14,689 nucleotides of DNA from Anaerolineaceae bacterium UBA6133 (GTDB lineage Bacteria; Chloroflexota; Anaerolineae; Anaerolineales; Anaerolineaceae), in contig DIVL01000052.1 in NCBI GenBank assembly GCA_002435825.1, positions 1-14,689 on the forward strand. Reading direction: 5' to 3'. Positions 1-6,613 of this stretch are shown one piece after another (positions within the stretch are counted from its first letter, which is position 1; the number at the start of each line of letters is the position of its first letter). The translations under genes and the position numbers were made by a program. A model generated the notes under the pieces. The model ran no database searches. It saw only the letters and a list, made by a program, of their open reading frames with translations, and was not told the origin of the DNA.

Positions 1-243
1 GCGAAACTTATGTTACCTTATCGTTTCACTGTCTTCGATTATCCACTAGAACATCGGAGATCAATCAGGACCACAAATAGCCTGGAGAGGATCAACAGGG
101 AAATCCGTAGGAGAACAAGAGTGGTTGGCGTGTTTCCAAACGAAGCCTCTTGTTTGAGACTGGTCTCTGCAAGATTGATGGAGATCAGCGAAGAATGGCA
201 AATCGGCAAACGTTATTGTGCTGGCAAGTCATTCGATTGTTAA
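1..243 (+). CDS. IS256-family (mutator-type) transposase, C-terminal fragment cut by the left edge
   Basis: The frame is open from base 1 and stops with TAA at 241-243, giving 80 residues. The block 'RTTNSLERINREIRRRTRVV' followed by 'GVFPNEASCLRLVSARLMEI' and 'SEEWQIGKRY' is the highly conserved C-terminus of IS256/mutator transposases, containing the region of the last catalytic Glu of the DDE domain. The Met at base 10 is internal, not a start. Whether the upstream part is intact cannot be seen. It is the only plus-strand gene in the window and points toward the 3' end of hcp. The tail after 'GKRY' (CAGKSFDC) is poorly conserved in the family, so an altered C-terminus is possible. Family identification is confident; functionality is unknown. 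Confidence 0.9.
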   Translation, partial: AKLMLPYRFTVFDYPLEHRRSIRTTNSLERINREIRRRTRVVGVFPNEASCLRLVSARLMEISEEWQIGKRYCAGKSFDC

Positions 244-300
244 AGAACAATGGGTATTTCTGACCCAAATTTACAGAAAAAAGGTTGCATAATCTTGATT
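244..300 (+). mobile_element. Probable right end of the IS256-type element
   Basis: This non-coding stretch directly follows the transposase stop. The A-rich segment 'aatttacagaaaaaaggttg' at about 269-288 resembles the terminal inverted repeats typical of IS256 elements, which often contain a 'TTTACACAAA'-like core. The left end is outside the window, so the inverted repeat and any target-site duplication cannot be confirmed. The exact boundary is a guess. Confidence 0.3.
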
Positions 301-371
301 TTTTCAACGTAATATTTGTTGACACAAAGAACCACTCAATCTTCCACAGTTGGCAATTTATGATATTAAAC

Positions 372-398
372 AAAAATGGCTGGGGTTGCCAGCCATTT
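372..398 (-). terminator. Intrinsic terminator downstream of hcp
   Basis: A 10-bp inverted repeat (AAATGGCTGG at 374-383, CCAGCCATTT at 389-398, 5-nt loop) starts about 27 bp after the hcp stop on the minus strand. Reading on the minus strand, the second arm runs into TTTTTGTTTAAT, so this is a GC-containing stem followed by a U-tract. It would end the hemerythrin-hcp transcript. Because the arms are A/T at the base it could also stop transcription arriving from the IS side. Confidence 0.8.
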
Positions 399-424
399 AA
401 TAATCAAATTCTATTAATCAAAAT

Positions 425-2104
425 CTATGCCCCAGCCATCATGGCTGCAACATCAGCTTCGACAGTATCAATCGGTTTCAGGTCGTATGCCTCCACGATA
501 ACCTTGGCCACGTTCGGGGAAAGGAAGGCGGGCAGTGTGGGACCTAAGCGGATCTTCTTGACCCCCAGGCTGAGCAGCGCCAGGAGCACAATCACAGCCT
601 TCTGCTCGTACCAGGCGATGTCGAAGGAAAGCGGCAGGTCGTTAACGCTGCAGTTGAAAGCCCCAGCCAGTGCCTGAGCGATCAGCACCAGCGAGTAGCT
701 GTCGTTGCATTGTCCGGCGTCCAGAACGCGTGGGATGCCGCCAATTTCGCCCAAACCTAGCTTGTTATAGCGGTATTTGGCGCAGCCAGCGGTAAGAATT
801 ATCGTGTCCTGGGGCAATGCCAGGGCAACATCTGTGAAATATTCGCGATTCTTGTGGCGCCCATCGCAACCGCCCATGACCACGAAGCGCGAAATGGCTC
901 CGCTCTTGACAGCTTCAATCACCTTATCAGCCACACTCAAGACGGTGTGATGCGCGAAACCTATCGGAATGGTGCCTGTTTCGAGTTCTCTTGGCTCAGA
1001 AGAGGTTTTAGCGCGCTCAATAACCGCCGAGAAGTCCTTGTGTCCGCCATTAGGACGATCGCCGATGTGTGGCACATCAGGATAACCTGCCATGCCGGTG
1101 GTGAAGATACGGTCGCGGTAGCCATCGCGCACCGCAATGATGCAGTTGGTGGTCATCACGATCGGACCGCCAAAAGCGTCGAATTCCTCAGCCTGTTTCC
1201 ACCAGGAGCCGCCGTAATTCCCAACCAGGTGCTTGTATTTCTTCAATTCGGGATAAGCGTTGGTTGGCAGCATTTCACCGTGGGTGTAGATGTTAATGCC
1301 GGTTCCTTCGGTCTGTATGAGCAGTTCTTCCAGGTCGGGCAGATCGTGCCCGCTGACCAAAATGCCCTTACCGGGTTTGACTCCAATGGAAACCTGGGTT
1401 GGCTCAGGATTGCCGTAGCGACCGGTGTTGGAGGCATCCAGCAGCGCCATGGCCTTGACGCCAAATTCACCGGTTTTCTGGATGAGCGCCAGCATTTCTG
1501 CCTGACCAAGTTTGTCGTTCGTAGTCGCTTCGAGCGCTTCCTGCAGGAAAGCCAGAATAATTTCGTCCCGACCCCCCACCAGGTAGGCATGGTCAACGTA
1601 AGCTGAAATACCTTTCAACCCATAGACCACCAGTTCACGCATGGAGCGGATGTCTTCGTTGAGATCAGGGTCGTCCATCACCCCAACCGTGCGTCCCTTT
1701 GCAAGCAGGGTTTCAATCTCGTAATCATCAGGATGCCAGCCTGCCCAATCCGGACCGCTGTCGGTGCAATTGGAGCTGTGAAGCTGGTTACAACGAGCCT
1801 GAGCACGCGTGCGCAGGTCGTCCCGGCGCTCGATTGCTTCCTGGATGAGCGCGACAAAGCGATCAGTGTCGAAGTTGGCATTGGTGATGGTGGCGAAAAG
1901 AGCCTTGGCTACGAAGAGGTCCGTCTCATCATTCTTTACATCCATGTTGCGACCTCGGGTACCCCAGAAGGAAATTCCTTTGAGCAGGTAAACGAGCAGG
2001 TCCTGCAGACGGGAAACCTCAGCGGATTTTCCGCACATACCGCGTCGGGTGCAGCCTGAGTTTTTCATTGTTTCCTGGCACTGATAACAAAACATTTCGG
2101 TCAT
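425..2104 (-). CDS. hcp: Hybrid-cluster protein (class I), annotated as hydroxylamine reductase
   Basis: The 559-residue product has the full length of the Hcp family. The N-terminal cluster ligands are Cys6, Cys9, Cys18 and Cys24 (CX2C-X8-C-X5-C), the spacing of class I proteins from strict anaerobes rather than the enterobacterial CX2C-X11-C-X6-C. All hybrid 4Fe-2O-2S ligands can be matched: His253 (SGHDLPD), Glu277 (THGEMLP), Cys321 (TTNCIIAV), Cys413 (GGCDGR), Cys441 (AGCAKY), Cys466 (AGQCNDSY), Glu500 and Lys502 (YEQKA). Family proteins are cytoplasmic; they reduce NO to N2O and/or hydroxylamine to ammonia and also take part in protein S-nitrosylation. The start is supported by AAAGGAG a few bases upstream of ATG. 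It lies 192 bp downstream of a hemerythrin gene on the same strand. No hcr reductase partner is adjacent, which is usual for class I. No clear FNR/HcpR-type inverted repeat was found upstream. Confidence 0.96.
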   Translation of the reverse strand: MTEMFCYQCQETMKNSGCTRRGMCGKSAEVSRLQDLLVYLLKGISFWGTRGRNMDVKNDETDLFVAKALFATITNANFDTDRFVALIQEAIERRDDLRTRAQARCNQLHSSNCTDSGPDWAGWHPDDYEIETLLAKGRTVGVMDDPDLNEDIRSMRELVVYGLKGISAYVDHAYLVGGRDEIILAFLQEALEATTNDKLGQAEMLALIQKTGEFGVKAMALLDASNTGRYGNPEPTQVSIGVKPGKGILVSGHDLPDLEELLIQTEGTGINIYTHGEMLPTNAYPELKKYKHLVGNYGGSWWKQAEEFDAFGGPIVMTTNCIIAVRDGYRDRIFTTGMAGYPDVPHIGDRPNGGHKDFSAVIERAKTSSEPRELETGTIPIGFAHHTVLSVADKVIEAVKSGAISRFVVMGGCDGRHKNREYFTDVALALPQDTIILTAGCAKYRYNKLGLGEIGGIPRVLDAGQCNDSYSLVLIAQALAGAFNCSVNDLPLSFDIAWYEQKAVIVLLALLSLGVKKIRLGPTLPAFLSPNVAKVIVEAYDLKPIDTVEADVAAMMAGA

Positions 2105-2296
2105 AAAGATCTCCTTTATTATATTTGCCCTCTGATTATGCCATAAATCCTACTTAAATGGTCATGATTTCAAGGGATTGGATGCCAAGACGGTTCACAG
2201 AGGATATAAAAACCTTTGCTGAAGGGACACAAATAGAAACTTACCTTTTTAGCAAGGCGAACTTTGCAGGGGCTTACAGCGACGCCAGGTCAGATT

Positions 2297-2836
2297 TTAT
2301 GCCTGGTACAGGATCTCCCAGGCATGGATCTGGGCATGCAGCTGTTCATGCACGCCATGACCAATCACGGTTTCTTCATGCGCTTCAAACTGCTCAAAGA
2401 GTTCCACCTGCTTTTCATCACTGATAATCTGGTCTGCCAGTGTGAAGAGGATCTCATTTTCTTTTTGAATGTGCTGTCGCAAAAGATCACGGTACTCGAT
2501 CGCGTGAAGTTTAAAAGCCTCCAGATCAGCACTTAAAAGATCCTCACTCATCAGGGCGATTAATTGCCGTCCCTGCACGTGCTCCTGCAGCATCACGCCG
2601 ATTGGGCCGCCTTTATTCGGGACACCACGGTTTTCCAGTTCCTTGAAAAGGATGCCCTCTTCTTTCCCGTGGTGGCACTCGTCGGCGAAGATCCTCAGGA
2701 AATGGACTAATTCATCAGCGAAGTTGAGGTCTCTTTCTTCGTCAACGTTCGACGAGGTCAACATTTTATCCAGGATGGTAAATACGTGCAGAATGGCTTC
2801 ATGTTCATTCAGCAAATCTTGTATGGCCTTACCCAT
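2297..2836 (-). CDS. Hemerythrin HHE-domain protein
   Basis: The 179-residue, all-helical, soluble protein shows the metal-binding pattern of hemerythrin cation-binding domains: His12 (NEHEAI), His55/His56 with Glu59/Glu60 (CHHGKEEGILF), His86 (LQEHVQGR) and the HX3E pair His122/Glu126 (QHIQKENEIL). Such domains hold a di-iron centre that binds O2 or NO. The family includes iron-sulfur repair proteins of the YtfE/RIC type, but the N-terminal ScdA domain of those is absent, so a direct repair role is not claimed. The start is supported by AAAGGAG about 7 bp upstream. The gene precedes hcp on the same strand with a 192-bp gap, suggesting joint use in NO or oxygen stress. A -10-like TATAAT lies at 2866-2871. 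Confidence 0.92.
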   Translation of the reverse strand: MGKAIQDLLNEHEAILHVFTILDKMLTSSNVDEERDLNFADELVHFLRIFADECHHGKEEGILFKELENRGVPNKGGPIGVMLQEHVQGRQLIALMSEDLLSADLEAFKLHAIEYRDLLRQHIQKENEILFTLADQIISDEKQVELFEQFEAHEETVIGHGVHEQLHAQIHAWEILYQA

Positions 2837-2865
2837 GACGAACTCCTTTCTGTGGCTTGATACAG

Positions 2866-2871
2866 ATTATA
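2866..2871 (-). promoter_or_regulatory. Candidate -10 box for the hemerythrin gene
   Basis: The minus strand reads TATAAT here, about 30 bp upstream of the ATG and upstream of the AAAGGAG site, so a short leader of about 23 nt would result. No good TTGACA-like -35 element was seen at 16-18 bp. This is a motif match only. Confidence 0.4.
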
Positions 2872-3055
2872 AAGGAAAAACCTTCGAATTGGTTAGACTC
2901 CATGCTTGAGACTAAAGATTTTCATAGGTACCCGGTTAGGAATTAATGACAGGGTCCAGATTGGTTCCCCCACTGAGAGTGAGTCTCCTAACGTTTGAGT
3001 GTGCGAATTGATTATATTTTGTGTTTGCTGGAATGATATTTCTGTTTAGGGTTAA

Positions 3056-3067
3056 TGGCTACGCGCA
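3056..3067 (+). repeat. Dispersed 12-bp motif TGGCTACGCGCA, copy A
   Basis: This exact 12-mer also occurs at 10294-10305, 10833-10844 and 14015-14026. This copy is intergenic, about 220 bp upstream of the hemerythrin start. Its downstream flank (ttgttaag) differs from that of the other copies. Confidence 0.7.
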
Positions 3068-3172
3068 TTGTTAAGTAAGCGAAAACCCTGCGCCGGCAAA
3101 ATCACCCCATCGGTTGGCATTTTTCGGTTGGAATCTTCATCACAGCAGCATATTCTCCTCACGCCAGGTACA

Positions 3173-3200
3173 GAAAAGCGCCAGAGGCAATCTGGCGCTT
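3173..3200 (-). terminator. Intrinsic terminator of the phnDCE operon
   Basis: A perfect 9-bp inverted repeat (AGCGCCAGA at 3177-3185, TCTGGCGCT at 3191-3199, 5-nt loop) begins about 20 bp after the phnE stop. On the minus strand the stem is followed by TTTTC. It is GC-rich and well placed to end the operon. Confidence 0.82.
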
Positions 3201-3219
3201 CATGGACTTTCAAAACACA

Positions 3220-4728
3220 CTACACAAAGCGGTTGCGGATCTCCGAGCTGACGTAATCCAGGATAGCTACGGTAAAAGCGATGAACCAGATTGCAATACC
3301 CGCAGAACGGTAATCCAACAGGCGGATCCACTGGATCAGCAAGTAACCGATACCACCGCCGCCAACCATACCGATGACAGTGGACATACGTACGTTGATG
3401 TCCCAGCGGTAAATGGTGAAGGAGACAAAAGGCGGCACGATTTGAGGAATGACCGCGTACCAGACCGTCTGGAGCCAGTTCGCGCCGGTAGCCTGGATAG
3501 CCTCCACTGGTCCGTGGTCGATAGACTCTATCGCCTCGGAATATAGCTTGCCCAGGGCGGCGATGGAGTGCACGGTCAGCGCCAAAATGCCCGCGAAAGG
3601 TCCTAACCCCACCGCGATGATGGCAATGACTGCCCAAACCAGCGACTCGATCGAACGGATGATATTAAGGATCGTTCGAACCACCATATATATTGTTTTG
3701 GTCAACCAGTTGGCTGACATAAGGTTGCGTGAAGCGATAAAACTGACCGGGATGGAAAGAATGACGCCAAAGACAGTGGACATCATGCCTAAGAAGATGG
3801 TTTCGATCATCTTTTCAACCGAAAGTTTCAGCTCCTCGCTCAATACCGGTTCACCCACAGAGGCGACCTGGCGTGCTTCTACCTGCCAAACAGCGTATCC
3901 CTTCCCGCCAGTGGTTGGAATGACCCGGTAAGGGATAATAACATCCATTTCAAAGCTGCCGTTTTCGTCGGTAACGATCTTGACATACTCACCGCCATAG
4001 CGGTAGCGGAACTCATTGCGCACCTGATCTACCCACCAAATCTCGGTTTCATCGTTGGGCGCAAAATTGCTGCCTACCATCCTGAGTTTGGTGCCCTCTG
4101 CGCCAGCGATTTCCGAAAGATCACCGCAGTTTGGTGTGACAGTTACGTAAGGATCGCCTTCTTCAACCACGCGTGGCGGCACTTCCGCATTTTCGGTACA
4201 GGGAATAACCACATCCGCGCTGCCTATCAGCAGTTCTTCAGGATAGTAAAGAGCTTTTTCCCACGGCCAAAGCACTCGCATTAGCAGCGGTAGTGAGTTT
4301 TTACCGTCGCGAACGAGCACATCCGGTCGGATTTCACCGATCTGCCAACCCAAAATGAAAAAGGAAGCTAACACGAACACCCACAGCAAGAATGAGTTCG
4401 ATTTTGCCTTGGCAGCGGTTTTATATGCATCATAGGCAATCAAGAGGTAAAGCAAGACAAGAACGACCAAAATTATAAGAAGGATAGGCTGGAGCTGGAT
4501 GGCCTTTTTGAACATGGCAGTAAAACCGACTTCCCTCCGCGCCGCGTCACTTACCCGCCAGATCCACAAACCTGCCGCGGAAAGGAAAACCAGCAGCAGC
4601 ACCAAACCCTTCCTAAACTGCCGAGCCAGCATGTGCCCTAAACCCGGCACAACCAGGGAAAGCAATCCCGCCAAGACTGGGGGAACCAGGCTGGGTTTTT
4701 CTTCAACGGTTTGAACTTTTTCGCTCAT
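3220..4728 (-). CDS. phnE: PhnE-type ABC permease with an N-terminal two-helix domain and an Ig-like insert
   Basis: At 502 residues this is nearly twice the usual PhnE length (about 260-300). Residues 18-57 carry a 'PGLGHMLARQFRKG' helix and 81-105 a helix ending in 'AYDAYKTA', together resembling the small two-helix PGLG/DAY domains of TM2/DUF5683-like proteins. The first helix typical of PhnE follows at 112-130 (IGEIRPDVLV). Residues about 178-300 form a hydrophilic segment with TPNCG, GTKLRMVGSNFAPN and VTDENGSFEMDVIIP, the strand pattern of IPT/TIG Ig-like domains. The permease core resumes at 308-500 with 'IPVSFIASRN' and the EAA-type loop at 401-430 (EAIQATGANWLQTVWYAVIP). The protein sits in the cytoplasmic membrane and forms the channel with PhnC. 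Its ATG overlaps the phnC stop (ATGA), with GAGGAGG 7 bp upstream. The substrate could be phosphonate, phosphite or phosphate; no C-P lyase genes are nearby. Confidence 0.9.
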   Translation of the reverse strand: MSEKVQTVEEKPSLVPPVLAGLLSLVVPGLGHMLARQFRKGLVLLLVFLSAAGLWIWRVSDAARREVGFTAMFKKAIQLQPILLIILVVLVLLYLLIAYDAYKTAAKAKSNSFLLWVFVLASFFILGWQIGEIRPDVLVRDGKNSLPLLMRVLWPWEKALYYPEELLIGSADVVIPCTENAEVPPRVVEEGDPYVTVTPNCGDLSEIAGAEGTKLRMVGSNFAPNDETEIWWVDQVRNEFRYRYGGEYVKIVTDENGSFEMDVIIPYRVIPTTGGKGYAVWQVEARQVASVGEPVLSEELKLSVEKMIETIFLGMMSTVFGVILSIPVSFIASRNLMSANWLTKTIYMVVRTILNIIRSIESLVWAVIAIIAVGLGPFAGILALTVHSIAALGKLYSEAIESIDHGPVEAIQATGANWLQTVWYAVIPQIVPPFVSFTIYRWDINVRMSTVIGMVGGGGIGYLLIQWIRLLDYRSAGIAIWFIAFTVAILDYVSSEIRNRFV

Positions 4729-5546
4729 TCTGTTGCCTCCTCACCGGCTGAATCCTCGTCATCTGCGGCAAGGTCACCCGAGATACCACCCATCCGTTCG
4801 GCTTCTTCACCGTAAATGGACTTGAACTCCGCGTCAGTCATGCGCAGGATTTGTTTTTTGTTGCCTTGGTAGACTACCTGACCATCTCGCAAACCGATCA
4901 CACTGGTGCTGTAGCGCTGCACCAGGTCAAGGTAATGCAGACTGCAGACGATCGTGATGCCATCCTCTCGATTCAGGCTTTCCAGATGTTGCAGGATTGA
5001 ATGTGCCAAAACTGGATCCAGGCTGGCAACAGGTTCATCCGCGAGGATCAGTTTTGGTTCCTGCATCAGTGTCCGGGCGATGCCAACTCGCTGCTGTTGT
5101 CCGCCGCTGAGTTCATCAGCCCGCTTGTTTGCCTGATCAGTGATTCCCATGCGCTTCAGAGCGGATTGGGCTCGTTTTCTATCTGCTTCATCAAATTGAT
5201 TGGTGATGCTGCGCCACGTGGGCGCATACCCCAGCCTGCCAGCCATCACATTGGTCATGACTGTCGAGCGTTTGACCAGGTTGAATTGCTGAAAAACCAT
5301 TCCAATTTTTCGGCGCATCCTTCGCAAGTCATCCCCTTGGAGAGCGGTGATATCCACGCCATCCCACAGGATCTGCCCTTCAGTTGGGTCGATCAGGCGG
5401 TTGATGCAGCGCAGTAGGGTCGACTTTCCCGACCCGCTCAAACCAATCACTACCAGGAATTCTCCGTCCGGGACCGTGAAACTTACATTATGTAGAGCCA
5501 CCGTCCCGTCATCATAAATTTTTGTTAGGTTGCGAATTTCGAGCAT
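4725..5546 (-). CDS. phnC: PhnC-type ABC transporter ATPase
   Basis: The ATPase of the importer has every nucleotide-binding motif (numbering from the ATG at 5546): Walker A GLSGSGKST at about 35-43, Q-loop FQQF at about 85-88, signature LSGGQQQRV at about 146-154, Walker B LILADEP at about 166-172, D-loop SLDP and H-loop His in CSLHYLDL. The 'KRSTVMTNVMAGRLGY' and 'ALKRMGI' segments are typical of PhnC. An in-frame GTG lies two codons upstream at 5552, but GGTGA sits about 7 bp before the ATG at 5546, so I prefer that start (273 residues). The C-terminus has an acidic tail (about residues 255-273) beyond the usual domain. It overlaps phnE by 4 bp and follows phnD after a palindrome. Confidence 0.94.
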   Translation of the reverse strand: MLEIRNLTKIYDDGTVALHNVSFTVPDGEFLVVIGLSGSGKSTLLRCINRLIDPTEGQILWDGVDITALQGDDLRRMRRKIGMVFQQFNLVKRSTVMTNVMAGRLGYAPTWRSITNQFDEADRKRAQSALKRMGITDQANKRADELSGGQQQRVGIARTLMQEPKLILADEPVASLDPVLAHSILQHLESLNREDGITIVCSLHYLDLVQRYSTSVIGLRDGQVVYQGNKKQILRMTDAEFKSIYGEEAERMGGISGDLAADDEDSAGEEATE

Positions 5547-5570
5547 AATCACTCACCCTAAGAATTAATA

Positions 5571-5592
5571 CGGGGGACCAATTGGTCCCCCG
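5571..5592 (-). terminator. Perfect 22-bp palindrome between phnD and phnC, possible attenuator
   Basis: The sequence is a perfect inverted repeat with 9-bp arms (CGGGGGACC / GGTCCCCCG) and an AATT tetraloop, about 30 bp after the phnD stop and 25 bp before the phnC start. On the minus strand it is followed by TATTAATTCTTA, which is only partly U-rich. A stem here would be expected to stabilise or partly terminate the phnD message, so more binding protein than ATPase is made, as in many binding-protein operons. It could instead be a DNA operator. Confidence 0.6.
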
Positions 5593-5623
5593 TTCGTTGA
5601 TCAAATTAAATCACCCGAAAATC

Positions 5624-6511
5624 TTAGAGATCTTCAGCAGTGATTCCAGCCGCGTCTAACAACTGGCGGAAGGCATCATAGAAAGTGTTGTCGTGTTTTT
5701 CCAGACCGTCCCACTCGTAAGCGGCATCCATGGCGGCTTTACCTTCTTCGGTACCGATGATCTTGATCAGGGCGTCAACAAGCTTGGTCTGGATCTCTAC
5801 GGGGAAATCCTTGGCAAATTGCACACCGTCGTTGGGGATTTCAACGGAAATCTCAATCTGGAGGACTTTGTCCATCACATCCGGGAATTCGTCTTCAACT
5901 GAAGTACGGGCATCCACAAAGGAAGCGCCGGCGTCACAATCACCATTGTAAACACCAAGCACTGCTGCGTCGTGGCTGCCTGCGAAGATGACTTCGACAT
6001 CTTTGTCGGGGTCAACGCCGGCTGCGCGCATCATAATGCTGGGGATAATCCAACCGCTGGTGCTGGTTTCATCGGTAGCGCAGAAAACTTTACCGGCAAG
6101 ATCAGCCACGGAGGTTATGCCGCTGTCGACATGAGCAATGATCTGCCCGGTGTAGGTGGGGCTGCCATAGCGTGTGGAGACGAGGGCTGGATAAGCGCAG
6201 TCGCGATCCGCGGCAGTGATGGCGGCGAAGGTTGCCAGGGAGCCCATGTCGGCTTGCCCGGAGCATTCCGCTTCAATAGCAGCGGTGTAGTCGGTGGCTA
6301 CAAAAGTATCCACCACCAAGCCAGTTTCCGCGAAGATCATGTCGGCAACTGCATCAGCGCCTGCTGCGACTGATTCCATTTCACCTGAGGGAACGAAGAC
6401 CCATTTGATTGGGTTTTCTTCCGTCCCTAGCTCCGGTGCTGCAGGCTGACAGGCGGCGACCACCAATACAGCAATGACAAGAATGGGAACTATCAAACTA
6501 AACTTTTTCAT
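5624..6511 (-). CDS. phnD: PhnD-type substrate-binding lipoprotein (phosphonate/phosphite/phosphate importer)
   Basis: The 295-residue product begins with a lipoprotein signal peptide: MKKF, a hydrophobic run to residue 20, lipobox VVAAC with Cys21. The mature protein has the PhnD hallmarks: an N-terminal strand 'IKWVFVPSGEME', 'LAGKVFCATDETSTSGWIIP' at about 138-157 with the TSTSG oxyanion-binding loop, and 'GSHDAAVLGVYNGDCDAGA' at about 178-196. It would be anchored outside the membrane and deliver ligand to PhnE. AAGGAG lies 6-7 bp before the ATG. It is the first gene of the phnD-phnC-phnE operon. Several family members bind phosphite or phosphate rather than phosphonates, and the sequence alone does not settle the ligand. 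Confidence 0.93.
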   Translation of the reverse strand: MKKFSLIVPILVIAVLVVAACQPAAPELGTEENPIKWVFVPSGEMESVAAGADAVADMIFAETGLVVDTFVATDYTAAIEAECSGQADMGSLATFAAITAADRDCAYPALVSTRYGSPTYTGQIIAHVDSGITSVADLAGKVFCATDETSTSGWIIPSIMMRAAGVDPDKDVEVIFAGSHDAAVLGVYNGDCDAGASFVDARTSVEDEFPDVMDKVLQIEISVEIPNDGVQFAKDFPVEIQTKLVDALIKIIGTEEGKAAMDAAYEWDGLEKHDNTFYDAFRQLLDAAGITAEDL

Positions 6512-6542
6512 TACAACTCCTTTTTATTTTAAGACTAGAATA

Positions 6543-6561
6543 ATTAAAAAGCTTTTTTAAT
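6543..6561. other. AT-rich near-palindrome upstream of phnD
   Basis: The segment ATTAAAAAGCTTTTTTAAT is an inverted repeat centred on AAGCTT with one extra base, about 35 bp upstream of the phnD start. It may be part of the promoter region or a weak stem downstream of the UDP-glucose dehydrogenase gene. No Pho-box-like direct repeats were recognised. Confidence 0.3.
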
Positions 6562-6613
6562 GATACACCCAAATAAAAAATCCGGGAAAACCAAATGTTT
6601 CTGTATCACCTAT

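Larger units (their letters stand above)
2837..3172. other. Gene-free region between the phnE terminator and the hemerythrin gene
   Basis: The stretch holds the hemerythrin leader and the -10 candidate near 2866, and one copy of the dispersed motif TGGCTACGCGCA at 3056-3067. No open frame here has a convincing start, ribosome-binding site or recognisable protein pattern. The remaining sequence, including AT-rich DNA around 3010-3055, shows nothing further that I can name. Confidence 0.6.

Noticed and set aside
854..1606. 250-codon open frame on the plus strand opposite hcp
   Set aside because: It is antisense to a gene with all its catalytic ligands conserved and has no recognisable motif or start signal.
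2110..2125. TATAAT-like sequence just before the hcp start
   Set aside because: It abuts the AAAGGAG site, so a transcript starting from it would lack the ribosome-binding site. It is more likely chance AT-rich leader sequence.
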